Positions 12,691 through 25,739 of a DNA stretch of 64,000 nt are shown here, one piece after another. Made by a program: the position numbers and the translations under genes. Where the stretch lies: contig CP142456.1 of assembly GCA_038049695.1 (NCBI GenBank), positions 67,421,922 through 67,485,921 on the forward strand, read 5' to 3'. Origin of the DNA: Cinnamomum chago (Eukaryota; Streptophyta; Magnoliopsida; Laurales; Lauraceae). How positions within the stretch are numbered: the stretch's first letter is position 1; each line of letters opens with the position of its first letter. A model generated the notes under the pieces. It was not told where the DNA came from, made no database searches, and saw nothing but the letters and a program-made list of their open reading frames with translations.

Positions 12691-13879
12691 AAAACTTACT
12701 TCGTGCCCCAATGTGATAGAATCTATCAGCGACAAGAAAACAAAATTGGGCCTACGCTGATTAGTGTAGGTTGACTGAGTGAAGACAAACCAGCAGAGAT
12801 ATGTTGCATGATTAATGGGTGTTACATTGATCACAGAGGCAATGATTTTGATGTAGTTGAACGTTGTGTAACAAAGAAACAACAAACATGCTAAAATTCA
12901 TAGTGTTAAAATAGATAACAGGAGATCTACTAGGGGCTCTGCTAGAAGAGAATGTCTAAGAGTGTCATCATTGGAGAAGGTTGAAGACTGAATAATTAGG
13001 AGGTTGAAACTACAAACTAGACAGGGAAGTTAGATGAAATCTTAAACTGAAGTAATCTGAAACCATATGTAAGATTCTTGAGTGGCATAAACATCAACAA
13101 CTATACAGGGATTAGCAAAAAAAAGAGTACCTCGGAAATAATAGGGATTAGTGAACTCACAAAAATGAGCCATCGTGATGAACCAAGAGCAACAACAATG
13201 ATGTTGATAATGAGGACAAGTTAAAGATACAGCTTTCCATGTTCCCCATGTTTGTTTGAACTAATATTATCATTTCTAATCATCCTTTTAAATAGATACT
13301 TCTGAATGTCTCTAGAGAAGGAGAGTGTTTGCCCATGGCACATTCATGGTGGCACCCACCAAGATAAGATGAGTAGGAATCTATGTCATAATCTGATGAG
13401 CATGGGAAGATAAAAAGAAGAAAGCAACAAACGGAAAAGCTTTGCTAGAATTTATCTTGCAAAAAAAGAGAGAAAAATTACAATGACCTCACGCTATGAT
13501 GCCCTGAAGCAGCATGGATTTCCAATGAATGCATGTGGATACAAGAGGCCATGAATTTTACAGATTAAAAAGGAGTATCGTATATGATATGATACATATG
13601 CATTGACTACTTTAAAGTACTCCGGTATGATAGCCTTCACAAGCAAGAGTCGCCTTCCACCCTCATAATAATACCAAAACACGTCATGGCTATGATAGGG
13701 TCACAGCATGGGGAGCAGAATGGCAGTGACAGATTTTAAAACAAGAAATAAACACACAAGAAAGAAAAGGAATAATAGTAAATATCAGATACAAAATATG
13801 TTGCCCATTTTAACGTATGCAGCTATAATCGCTTCCTACTTCCAAGACCTTATGACAAAATGAGAAGTCTCAAAGAACC
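12691..13879. other. 3' flank of the SR gene, no coding
   Basis: This lies between the LINE and the stop codon of the minus-strand SR gene. The part next to 13879 must hold that gene's 3' UTR and polyadenylation site, but I found no clear minus-strand AATAAA to mark the end. No other gene was seen. Confidence 0.5.
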
Positions 13880-16800
13880 TTAAAGTGGAGGCTTTACCGG
13901 GCGTGGAGAGATTGACCTTGATCGTGACCTTGATCTGAAATTGAGAATAAGCAATTAGCATTCGAAAAGTTCAAATTCAAAACAGCATGATTCCACATAC
14001 ACTGGCCGAAAAAAACCATTACCTGGACAGTCTAGCAGGAGATGCAGATCTAGACCTTGAAACAGATTTCGAACGTGATCTAGAGGGAGATCGTGCTGGT
14101 GACTTGCTGAAGGAGAAAAGGTAATAACACATCATCTTTAAGCATAAGATGCAAAGTTAGAACACACAAAACAAATGGCAGTCAGCATACCTCTTATTCC
14201 GTCTTGGACTTCTGCTTCTACTCCGGGTCCTACTTCGGCTGCGGCTGTGACTGCGACTGCGGCTTCTTGACACACTCCCTTCATAGCTTTTTACCTGCCA
14301 TGGCAAGAAGAAACCATGAGCTCAATCCAAAAGACAATTCGCACAGATTAACTAAATTGGATTGTGAAGCAGGCCCTAGGATTAGGGCTTGCGTGGAAAG
14401 TGCTAAAAGCACAATGAGTGCCGAAGCACGTATCCGAAGACACAATCCATCTCCGAAGAGACAATAAACGAGGACGCACCTCAATGGGAAAACCCAATTT
14501 CATTAATCAACTCTCTAAGAAATAATTCTTTACAATGCCATATAAATAGGAAAACACAACTTAAGCCCTAAGAAACCTAATTAAAATAGGAAACCTAATC
14601 CTAAATACAACTCTTCAAATAAAACCATTAAGTCCTAAATCTACTTGGGCCCCACACATGTGGCCATGGCCCATGAGGTCTATGTTGCATCATTCTCCCC
14701 CACTTGAAAAAGAACTCAACCTCGAGTTCGGAAAATGTCCACCTGGATCAAAGATCAATCTGGTGAATGTTCGATTCGTTGGTCCATCTACAGCTTCCAT
14801 ATATAGCTTCATGCATAAATGCTTTTGATGGCTGAAATTTGTGTTGATACGCAATTGAACCGTTGAATGCCTACATGCACTATCAAATCATAATCTCTGA
14901 CTATCCGCGGGTCATCTCCCAGTTGAAATTGTTGATCCCCAAAGACAATCAATTTCAGAGTTTACGTGGGGAATATCAACAACTTGCTCTTCATCACTTG
15001 GTGTTTGCACTACGGGATTATAACTATTCACAGAAGAAATTTCAAATGTGGAATCGTCTCTGTCTAGTTCTGGCCTGATCGGTTTGTATAGCCGCCAGCA
15101 CTGGTTCCACAGCTTCTTGAGGCGTAACTTCCACTAAACTAGACCTTTTAAGCATCCACTCCACACGAATTGCTTCCCAATATGCCTTGTGAATGGTCTT
15201 ACAGCCACACATTCTCTCCACTATGTCCGGTCTCAAGCCTCTTACAAAACTAACAAAATCATGTTCTTCATCATCTTCTAATCCACACTTGTCTTGGAGC
15301 CATGAAAACATGTCACCATAGTCAAGAAAAGATAATTCTCCTTGTCTTAAATCAAGAAAGGACCGAAAATTGACTTCATTCTCACAATACCATATTCCAT
15401 ATTTAGTCGCATATTTGAGTCTTTGAAGATTATTGTAAAATCTCCTGATATGAAATTTCATCTTAACTTGAAAATGGACTGACCTTAACTATAGATCTGC
15501 TCTTCACGATCACAATAGCGAAAATAGATCTAAAATCTAACGGTGGATTTGCTTGATGTCGTAAAAAGAAATCTCAACCGTTTATATTGATCAAATCTAG
15601 GTCTTTAATTCTCTGCTGATGATAGAAGTGGTGCTGGCTTGGTTGAAACTTAAGTGGGTCGGATCCACCTGAACTGAAAGCAGGGATGGCACGTCGGGTT
15701 CAGACTCAGATCAAGCCTAGATGGCAAGTCAGGCCCAAACTGTGGCCCAATTCAATGCCCAGACAAAACACGTGTGATGGAGAGAAAAAATCCTCTTTTT
15801 CCTCGGGGCTTGTGCGCAAAGAGAGTAGTTGGAGGGGGAAAAGTCTCTTACCTGCTTTGAAATGAAAAACGGAGGGGATAGGCGCTATTGCTGCAACGAA
15901 GATGGAGTTGCAGGCGGACTACGAAGATTGATGGTGCTGCTGGGTGCCCATCGTCGTGCCAGGTATTCTCAGAACCCTCTTCTTCTTTCTTCCGCTGCTC
16001 CTCTCTTCTTCTCCTTTGTACTTTTTTCCGCTGCTTTCTCTCGGTTTTCTGTTTCTTTTTTTTTTTTTTTTTGGTCATTTGGGTTTGGGGATTGGGAGGC
16101 GAAGGTGGAGATTGGGAAAAAAGATGGAGCGGCTGGGGCTGTGCCGGGCAAGGAGCACAGGGTAAAGGTTGGATTTGGATGGCGTGGATGGTGGGTTCTC
16201 GGTGGCTTCCGGTAGGGCTAGGATAGGGTTCAACGATTTGGGGTTTTAGGGTTTTGGGGAAAAAGATGGGTTTATGGATTTCGACGAAGGGATGCAGAGG
16301 CAGGGCGTGCGTCAGTGAAGGGGGAAGGGGTTCGGTATCGGTAGAGACAGGTTTCTTACAAAAGGGAAGATGGATGGAAGGAGGGATAGGGGTAGTCAAG
16401 CCGACGATCAGAGATCGTTCGGCTCTGATACCAATTGATGCAAGCCCTAGGGTTAGGGCTTGCATGGGAAGTGCTAAAAGCACAATAGGTGCCGAAGCAC
16501 GTGTCCGAAGACACAATCAATCTCCAAAGAGACAATAAACAAGGACGCACCTTAATGAGAAAACCCAATTTCATTAATCAACTCTCAAAGAAATAGTTCT
16601 CTACAATGCCATATAAATAGGAAAATACAACTTAAGCCCTAAGAAACCTAATTAAAATAGGAAACCCAATCCTAAATGCAACTCTTCAAATAAAACTATT
16701 AAGTAATAACAATTAAATAAATAGGAAAAGTCCTTCTTCTACTTGGGCCCCACACATGTGGCCATGAGGTCTATGCTGCATCAGATTGACACATCCTATA

Positions 16801-19800
16801 ATGTCACACAAGTGACAGAAAACCCCAATAAAAAAGTAGAGAGGACCAGTTTAAGCATACTTGCAGGTTTCAACTAAACTACAACAAATATGAAAAAATG
16901 ACTGCAATGTATTACATTTTTTTTAAATTTTCTACATTGTATTACACTAATAACAGGAACCAATAATTTCACAAATTACTAGTGTCATGGGCAAGCAAGC
17001 CCACTTGAGATTAGTGGACAAAATAAATACCGAAGGGATTAGAAACAATAATACTTAAAATATACCACATTTGCCTTGCATGCATGCAGACATTTGCCCA
17101 CACACATAAGAAACAATCCCATGCAGACAGCTAGCTACGTGGGAGTTCCCACCAAATGCATAACATCCATGTGGAAGGGACAGCAAGGGCAGAAATATTC
17201 CTAGTCAGATGATCAGATCCTCAATAATCTCTTTCTTAGACAATAACAAAAGCTATACCTAGAAAATGGGAATCACAGTGCTAACAAACAATGGAAACAT
17301 CAAACATCTAATACAATAGCAATCGGTCAGCTCCATCTTTGGCCCAGTGATTGACCAATACAACAGCATCCATAAGAAAGAGTTAAAAAACACAATGTCC
17401 CTCCAAATAAGTTGAATTAGGCTTGCAGACCGTGCCAGATTGAATCAAATTAAATTGAACTGGAAAACAGAGTAACTACAAGCTACATCATGAATGACCC
17501 AGCCACATAACTAATGCAGGCCGAAAGCTCAGCCCTAAAGAAATCAGAAAAATGAAATTCATTAAAAAAAAAATTACCCGAATATAAGCTCTTGCAAAAG
17601 GATTTCTAAATTCAGTATCATCAAGCTTCCGAATCTAAGCAACATGAGAATGCATTAAAATTAGCAAAAACATGAACCATGGATTAAACCACCATAGAAA
17701 GCAGAGAATAAGTTAGAACAAAAACTTACCGCATATTTCATGTCATCATAGTTCGTATAGTCCACCAGACCCATCGTTCCTGAAGCCAAGTAAACCCATT
17801 CATCAGAACAATAAAACTTAATTAGTCTAAATGCTAAACTAAAAAAGAAAAGAAACTACCAAGGAGCCAACAGAAGTGAGAACCTTTTACGTTGTTGGAT
17901 TTTTAAAATGATAAGAGACCCTTTTTTATTATTTGAATGCTTCAAGAGATTATTCTACTTGGTTATACTAAAGTTGTACACAAAGCCATTACTGTAAACA
18001 ACAGTTACAAAGCACTATGAAGAACAAACTTGAAGCAATTGTGTTAATTGTGCACGGAGCGTCTGTTTTTTTGTCTCCTACTTAATTTGATATTTCCAAC
18101 ATCTATGCATAAGTACTCATGGTGCATGCACTAGCACTACACACATCAGATCACAATGTGACATTCAAAATTATGCTTACAAAGGACACTTAAGGTCATT
18201 CCTTTTTACATGTGATATGTGAAGCAAGCAAGTGGCCTAATGGGTCCAGCCGTCCAGGGACAGAATCTGAACCCCACCTGATTATTAAACAGGTAAGGTT
18301 TACAAACCGTGACCGCATCATATATTCTATGGGTTGGTTTTGGGTCAGGTTAGGCCGTACGCGTCCAGTCCAGTTGCAGGATAGTTCAGGTTTTGCTACC
18401 CCCGCATGTGTCCATCTGCTTTGCTTTTGAAATTTTCATATTTGATCACTAAGTTTGTTTTCTAATAAAATTGACAGAATATAAGAATCATAACAGCAAG
18501 AGACATGTTTAACTTTGTGAAGGTTGCTTAGATATTTTGTTGACGTAACTGAAAGAGACATGTTTTCCATGGATTGGACCTTTTATTCAAAAAAATAATG
18601 ATAACATAAAAAATAAAAATAAAACAGCAACATCATTAATTAGACTGGAAAATTGTCACTTATAGATGCCAGGAATGCTAATTTTAAGTTTCAATAAACA
18701 TGACATACCATCACCATCACGGAAAACTTGGGCAAAACACACATCACCAGCCTTCCTCATGTGATCCTGGTATGAATTTACAACCAATAAGCTTCCAGCT
18801 AAAGGTCAAACTCGCACAGAATAAAGCAATCCACAAACCTTCAAATCTTGCCACGAAGCAGAAGAAGGAAGCCCACGAACGATAACTATAAAATTAGAAA
18901 CAACAGTTAAGAGACCTCCAGGAAAGTCTATATCAAAAGCACAACCCAATATTTGGGAACAAGGAAATTAAGTAGGCACAACTACAACTTAAACAGAGAA
19001 TTTTTGCCCCTAAAAAACAAAAAAGGAAATAGACAGACATAACGATTTTTCAATACACCTCGATATTCAGAACGGCGAGATACTCCTCCTCCACCAAATC
19101 GTCCTCCACCTCCACCTCCACCTCCAGCTCCAGCTCCACCTCCACTTCGGCGGTCAGTTGATGATGATGGCCCTCTACCACCATGAGCAAGTTCAACCTG
19201 CAACAAGAAAAGTCAGAAACAAACCATGAAATAATAGAAGGATTCAAGAAAAAAAAGAAAAATCCAGTTACCCTTAGACGATGACCAGCAAAGCTATAGC
19301 CATCCCGACCCCTGATTGCATCTTCAGCATCTCTAGAATTCTCAAACTGTAGTATGAATGAAAGCATAAGGAAAAGAATATTATCAACAGGACATGCTAA
19401 CAACATCCAGAAGAGAGAAGCAAATCTCAAGGTAAGAAAATGAACCTCCACAAAACAATAAGCAGGAGGACGAGGTGGAATCTTCAACTCAATGTCCACT
19501 ATATGGCCATACTGCAGCCACAACAATGAGATCATCAGTGGTTTCTAATACATACAAATATACATGTAACGAAAATGTAGCACAAAAACCAATAAAGCAA
19601 TCCTATATTTCTATGACCAATCTGGTAATTAAAAAAAAGAAGAAGAAGAAGATACAGATCCAGCAGTTAAAGTGCAATTCGTAAATGAAGTAACCAAGTA
19701 TATTTGTCAATAACCAAAACATTAAAAAGAAAAAGGACAAAACAAACACATCGAGGAAAATGCAGTTGATTAGTAGTGGCATTTGGTTACCATAAGGAAA

Positions 19801-21249
19801 AATCACCGCTATACCATGATTTTAGATTTTGGTTATTCAGGCAACTCAATGGCATCTTACCATTTTAAGGAAAAATCACCACTATGAGCTACAAGAGAAG
19901 AGTTTTTTTTTTTTTTCCAACTCCAAAAAGAGTAGCCCCCACCCCCAAAAAAAATTCCCAAATAACCCACATACCACAGGCACGCACAGATAAACGGCAA
20001 GCATTTTATTTTGCAGCTTAGTGAGTTTCGAGGTTTCCTCATTATAGATCTATCAGAACAATAGTGGTTAGAGCGTTCATAAACTTTATTGGATGCCTCT
20101 GATGAAACACATTCACACACTTCACACAAAATGATTTTCTATGGGTAAAAAATATACAATAAATTAAATGCATGCTTTTAATTGGACCATCACCGTCACA
20201 AACTGGCAAAACAGATGGTGATAACCTCCTTGTGGCTGTGGCAGTTTTTCACCTTTTCTTTTAGGGTAATGGCAAGGCAGGTACTTGTAGATTTTTATCT
20301 AACAGTATATGGCTCTTATTTGTATAGGGATTTTTTTTTTTTTTATTCTACATGAAACCTGACTTAAACCTGTAAGCATTGTGTTTGGAAGGTGCTAATG
20401 GATGTTGCCCACCGTATCAGATTTTTGTAAGTACTATTTTAGGATTAAAACTTGCTGCTGATCAAAATAAAGCTATGAACCAAATGAAGAAACAATTACA
20501 AACCAAGTCAAATAAACCCAAAAATAAAACAAATTCAAGCAGGAAAAAAATAACAGACCTAATCTAAGAAACTTAGATCAGTGCACATTCTGCAGCAGGT
20601 TGACTCATGAGCCAGCCTCTGGTATAAGGTACTAGGGCCACCTTTTTTTTTTTTTTTTTTGGTTCTGGATGAGTCAATGGCGACTCATCCTCAGTCACAC
20701 GATACAGGGCCCAAAAGGGTAATACTTTCCTTCACCAATTTTTCAACCTTGACTCCTTTGTGTTTCTTTCTTTTCCCCTGCCCTTTCTTCCGAGTACCGA
20801 GGCTCCGTAGAGGTGCTATTATGAAAGAAACTCCTCTAGAACTACAAGATGTCATCATTCAAGTCCTTGAGTTCTGATTCTTCTCTACCATTTTCGCATT
20901 TTCTTCCTTCCCGCCCTTCATTTCTCTCTAAAGGCTTCTAGGGATTCAATCCACCAACTCTAGAACTAGAAATCAGGATTTCAAGCTCTAAATCTAGACT
21001 TGAAACCATTGAACAGTCCAAGGAATATGTTTGGGGATTTTTTACAGCAGTTTTTTTTCTTTTTGGTGTGTGTGTGGTTTTAGTTAGTGGATGTTCCAAT
21101 CAACAAACATGCATTATATATTAGAATTAAATCAAAATACCATAAGGCCTGTTTGGTTATAGAAATTATGAGAATTATCGTATGGAAGAATTTTGAATTC
21201 TCCATGCGCCGTCCCCGAAGTGGTTTTCAAAATGCTCAAGTACCTTCTA

Positions 21250-21328
<79 letters not shown>

Positions 21329-22514
21329 CATATATATATGGGAGATGCTCCTATGAGAGCATCTCTCACCTTATTATGAGAGATAATGTGGGGGCCCTCA
21401 CATTTAAGTTGTTGGCATTGGATATGGATGTAAGGGCCCCCACCTTATCTCTCATAGTAAGGTGAGAGATACTCTCATAGGAGCATCTCCCTATATATAT
21501 AACACACGCTAGAGAGAGGACCACTGCCACACGCATGGGAGATGATCACTAGCACATGCACACCAAGATCAAAACTGAGCAGTTGGGTGCAAACGGGACT
21601 GCTAACTATTGGACTATCCATTTATTCTCTACATAATATTCAACTTAAATACATTATATTGACCATTTTTAATTGTTTTCTATTATTTCTTATTGTTCTG
21701 AATTTTTTTTTGAAATATTTTTGGGACTTTTTATGATGGACATAGACTCATAGTGATCCATATTGGCATGCAGATTGGCACTAGGATGCAATACCTTGGC
21801 TCAAGCCATAAATAGAACTTTAACAAGCCCGGAACCCTGTCTGCATTAACATGATGCCGTCAAAGCTAGAACTATGGGATTTCATATGGGAAGAGTAAAT
21901 TCTGCGTAATTTTCAAGGGTTATGACCAAATAAAGCACTAAGATCTGCTCTCCGACTACCAATTGCTTAGCCATGGTCTTCAAAAAAAAGAGAATAAGTC
22001 AGAGAAAGAAAAATTACAAAGCACAACTTCATTAACACTAGTAATTAATTTATCATGGCTCTCAAAATTAAGTACAAAAAAAAATTAGGATGATGAAAAC
22101 ACTGAAGTTCTGCATGAATGTGGACCTATCTTTCCCAAAAAAATAAAAAAGAAAAAAAAAAAAACAATGCATGAATATATTACGGACAAGTCAACAAATC
22201 CACAAAATAAAAAATACTTCTTTTTTGGTAAACAAGAATAAAAATAATAATAAATACTTTCATCACAACATTCTGGTGTAAGGGGAAGTCATGCGTTTAA
22301 GTCAAAATGGAACTGACAGACTGCTCCACTTCAGAATGCACCAGTTTCTTTTATGAATCTAGAGAATAATGAAGATTGCATGCAGTAAGAACTCAGCAAG
22401 CTGCATTAGACAATAGCCATTACAAACCTTGTAAAACAGATCTTCAACTTCCCATTCTCGCACATCCCCAGGCAGGTTGCCAACATATATCATGCGTGCA
22501 GAGCGACCACTCAT
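13880..22514 (-). CDS. SR-family pre-mRNA splicing factor (SF2/ASF class; SR30/SR34/SR34A type), 11 coding exons
   Basis: A nuclear splicing regulator that binds exonic RNA and recruits the spliceosome. Coding exons are 22514-22428, 19511-19446, 19346-19272, 19197-19059, 18885-18839, 18766-18709, 17779-17730, 17634-17578, 14294-14191, 14106-14023 and 13934-13880. All have GT-AG introns with matching phase, giving 822 nt, or 273 residues plus TAA. RRM1 spans about residues 7-80, with RNP2 IYVGNL (9-14) and RNP1-like YCFVEF (47-52). A Gly-rich hinge covers about 95-116 and is encoded by GGTGGA-like repeats. The pseudo-RRM2 (about 123-193) carries the class signature SWQDLKD (133-139). The RS domain runs from about 196 and ends VKPPL. 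No break was seen, so it should be functional. The exact SR30/34/34A orthology needs a tree. The intron at 14295-17577 holds an LTR retrotransposon. Confidence 0.95.
14365..14692 (-). repeat. 3' LTR of the intronic retrotransposon
   Basis: A 328-bp LTR, the mate of 16436-16783. It lacks about 20 bp present in the other LTR (around 16705-16724) and has scattered substitutions. One plus-strand terminus is altered to TGAAGC from TGATGC. Confidence 0.88.
15042..15461 (-). pseudogene. Gag-like remnant in the intronic LTR element
   Basis: An open frame of 139 codons. The spacing of [38 protein letters not shown] and then [12 protein letters not shown] is typical of the plant retrotransposon gag domain: a conserved Leu-Arg-Gln-Gly turn, a Phe...Gly-Leu-Arg block and a helix rich in Ala and Glu. 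No zinc knuckle follows. It is probably an internal piece of an older gag gene. Confidence 0.6.
16436..16783 (-). repeat. 5' LTR of the intronic retrotransposon
   Basis: A 348-bp LTR with plus-strand ends TGATGCAAGCCC and CTGCATCA, next to the primer site at 16422-16435. Confidence 0.88.
21255..21333. repeat. (CT)n followed by (TA)n microsatellite
   Basis: About 55 bp of CT repeats run into about 25 bp of TA repeats, inside the SR intron between exons 2 and 3. The TA run directly abuts the hairpin MITE. Confidence 0.95.
21340..21491. mobile_element. Hairpin MITE (152 bp) in an SR intron
   Basis: The ends GGGAGATGCTCCTATGAGAG and its complement pair over about 70 bases per arm with few mismatches, leaving a short loop around 21410-21430. 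There is no coding. It sits in TA repeats, so the TSD cannot be read. The family could be Stowaway-like (TA) or Mutator-like. A transcript through it would fold into a long hairpin. Confidence 0.85.
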
Positions 22515-23977
22515 TGCTACAAGAAAGACTTCCCCAAAAATGTATATAGCTGCAAGGGTGAAATGAAGGAAGAAAAATCAAGACGCAAATCTGTCCAATC
22601 AAGTGATGGATATCAATCTATAAAGATATGTTTGAACATCATGCACTCTGCTTGATAGAAGACAATTAATTGAACCAAAGCCAAAACTATGAAGCAAACC
22701 AAGAGAGCAATCCTTGCTGTGAGTGGTGCTCCACTAGCTCCATTGCTCACATCCTCCAAGAGGCTCCACAGGTAAAATAAATTTGAAATAAATATCAAGT
22801 GAATATCCCCTTTTCTGATTTTTGCATTATTGTATAGAAGAGCTCCTGAGCATATGCAAGAACCTCCATTTATCAAAAAAATTACAAGTCCACCCAGATT
22901 TCTCCCGTTCCCTCTCTACATCCCCTATGTACAGCTGCAAAGCTCCTATTTGTCCCAGCGCCTTTCATCTATCATAAAGAACGTATCCGTGTCACTGGAC
23001 GCAATAATGTTGGCAAAATCTCTATTTATTTACCTCAATTAGCTTTCTTCAAAACTGCATTGAAGGAAAACAGACCTGGAAAATATGCAATATATAACCC
23101 TCAGTTTCTACCTGCTGTTTACTTATGGGTACAGAAATATTGGCTCACCTACATACAACTATTACTTCTGAAGATGATGATAAAATATTTTTAGTACAAA
23201 TGTAAAACCAGCTTTATTTATGAGCTTGAACATGTGAAACATTCTGGAGGGCCATCCTGTACCTCAAAACTATTAAACAAAAAATAAAAGAAAAAGAAAG
23301 AAAAAAAGCAAGAAAATGACCTCTGCAAACATTGAGAAGAAGTGCAGTACTAAACTGATGGGAAATGGCACAAAGATGCTAATAAAATTAGTTAAACCAA
23401 GATTACATGAACAAATCATTCTTTATGCAAATCTCTGTAACCATTTGTGCTGAGAGCAACAAAAATCAATAAGTGTTTTTTTTTTTCTTTTAGCAAGTAA
23501 TGTGACTCAACCCAACAGCATAGCACCTTCCAAACACTGCATTACAAAGCAAGAAAACATGCCAAATCTTTGGGGTAAATTGCTGGAAAAACTGAGAACT
23601 TGCAGAGAAAGATTGTAAAAGAAAATAGAAAAGAATCCCAAGAAGAAGGAGATTGTAAAAGAAGAGTGTAAATCCTCGACCCAAGGGAAGAAACGAAGAA
23701 GATGGAACACAAAATACCATTACAGGCAATTTCACTTGGCAACTTCCTTGAAATTAATTCTAAAATACTAAACAACTTGGAAAACTTAGTTGCTATTTTC
23801 TTAAATAAAACACCAAGTGATTCAACTTGCTCTAGAATTAAACGTCCTTAACACCTGTATGTTATCCCAAGATTGCTCAGTTAGTCTTGAACAACAAATG
23901 AATTAAATTTCCGAAAAATCATGAATTCTGAATCCAACATAATCATAATATTACAAATAACTACTATAACCCAAATC

Positions 23978-24730
23978 GTTAAGCTAGAATAGTGGCGAAA
24001 AACGTTAGAGACAAAAGGATTTAGGCTAAGTCGATGCAAGACGGAATATATGGAATGCAAGTTTAGTCAAAGTAGGACACTTGGTAACTTAGAAGTAAGT
24101 TTGGGCACACAAAAGATTGTAGAGAAAGAAAACTTTAGGTACCTTGGATCTATGGTGCAACAGGATGGAGAGATTGATACTGGTGTAAGTCACAGATTCA
24201 GGCCGAGTGGACCAAATGGAGGAGTGCTTCGGGGGTATTGTGTGATCAGAAAGTCCCCCTCAAGGTTAAAGGAAAGTATTATAAGGTGGCGGTACGTCCA
24301 GTGTTGTTATATGGATAAGAGTGTTGGGTAGTAAAGCATAATCATGTTAAGAAGATGGAAGTTGCGGAGATGAGAATGCTAAGATGGATGTGCGGGATCA
24401 CAAGGAGAGATAGGGTTAGGAATGAGGAGATTAGGGGCAAAGTAGGAATAGCACCGATTAAAGATAGAATGAGAGAAAATCGACTGAGATGGTTCGGCCA
24501 TGTTAGAAGGCGCCCAACGGAGGCACCTGTTAAAAGGTGTGAAAGCATGGAGATTGCCCGGAGTAGGAGAGGGAGAGGGAGACCCAAGAGAAGTTGGAAA
24601 GAAACTATTAAACATGACATTGCCTACATAGATCTAACGGAGGACATGGCCCTAAACAGATTTGATTGGCGTCGTCAAATCCATATATCCGACCCCACCT
24701 AGTGGAAAAAGGCTTGGTTTGGTTTGGTTT
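23978..24730 (+). mobile_element. 5'-truncated RTE LINE with perfect 15-bp TSD
   Basis: ACTATAACCCAAATC flanks both ends (23963-23977 and 24731-24745). The insert carries only the C-terminal part of the RTE protein, in the same wording as 10081-10734, and ends in repeated GGTTT. It lies in intron 1 of the SR gene in antisense orientation. A frameshift around 24195 and a stop near 24330 break the frame; the last part (24355-24702) is open. The clear TSD shows a true target-primed insertion. Confidence 0.93.
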
Positions 24731-24898
24731 ACTATAACCCAAATCACACTGAGCTTGACACCATATCCCTGGTTGTCAAACGACTCAAACCCATGTAATC
24801 ACAAGGTAAATTAAAGACATCCTGTTGGAAGCAACAAAATTAAATTAAAAGCAGACCAAGTAAGAAAGGACCAAACACCCAGCAATCAAACAGAAACA

Positions 24899-25165
24899 CC
24901 ACCAGCTCTGATCCTCGATCAAGAATCAGGTTCAACTTAGTAAATCATTCATGGTGACTCCGTCTTACACTTCCAAGAAAAGGACAAGCACCCAGCCCCA
25001 AAAGAAAAAAAAATTAAAAGAAAGATAAATAAAAAATAAAAAATAAAAAAAAACAGCACATAAGATCATAGCGAAAATTAAATCAAAAATTAACAAATAC
25101 ACCAGCTCTGCTCCTCGATCAAGAATAAGGTTCCACTAATTAAGTAAATGATCCATGATGACCCC
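24899..25165. repeat. Direct duplication of about 70 bp
   Basis: ACCAGCTCTGATCCTCGATC (around 24900) recurs with changes around 25099, followed by similar sequence for about 65 bp. The copies are separated by A-rich DNA. No function is apparent. Confidence 0.65.
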
Positions 25166-25739
25166 CCTTTAACTCTTTCCTGCAAAAAGACAAACAAAAT
25201 TCATTTCACCTAGCATTTTCCCCTTTTCTGGGGATGGATAACAGCATGTTGATTTTCCAGAGGGAAGTTAGCAAATCAAGAGCAGAACTCCAGAAGAACC
25301 AATGGTTGCATTAAAGCAAGAGACCTCTCAGAAAAGCCTAAGGTAACATCCGCCCTAGCCACTCCGTGACATGTGCACGCACTCTATAGAGGAAAAAAAA
25401 TTACTAATATTCTACACAAACAACTCGGAAGGGCCCAACATGATAAGTGATACCTCTCTATCTCATGTTTTCAACTGTTGATTAAGCTTCCCCCAAAACT
25501 TGTGAATTTCTCAGGGGGAGGTCAACATATTGTCACTTATCCTTCAATTTAGTAAGAGTCAGTTTCTTGAGTTTTGTATTTCCACTCGGCCTAATGCAAA
25601 ATCATGTTTGATATTATTCCACATTCTAACATGTTTTTCCTCACCGCTTCATAGAATGATAAGTCTCCACTTCTACCTTTTTGCACTTGTAGCCTTCCAA
25701 TATGTCGAAAAGGGTTGATATGGTCATTCTATGAACATG

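Larger units (their letters stand above)
14365..16783 (-). mobile_element. Short LTR retrotransposon inside the RS-domain intron of the SR gene
   Basis: Two direct repeats (14365-14692 and 16436-16783) flank a 1.74-kb interior. The TSD GATTG is perfect (14360-14364 and 16784-16788). A tRNA-iMet-type primer site, TTGGTATCAGAG on the minus strand, abuts the right LTR at 16435. A purine tract AAGTGGGGGAGAATG abuts the left LTR near 14693. Orientation is therefore minus, the same as the host gene. The interior has a gag-like frame (15461-15042) but no protease, RT or integrase, so the element is non-autonomous. Confidence 0.9.

Noticed and set aside
15848-16516. Open minus-strand frame of 222 codons, Pro- and Lys-rich
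   Set aside because: It begins inside the LTR, crosses the primer site and a poly-T/A run, and is low in complexity. It looks like leader sequence of the LTR element.
19050-19535. Open minus-strand frame of 161 codons
   Set aside because: It runs through exons and introns of the SR gene in a mixed frame. The spliced exons give the real protein.
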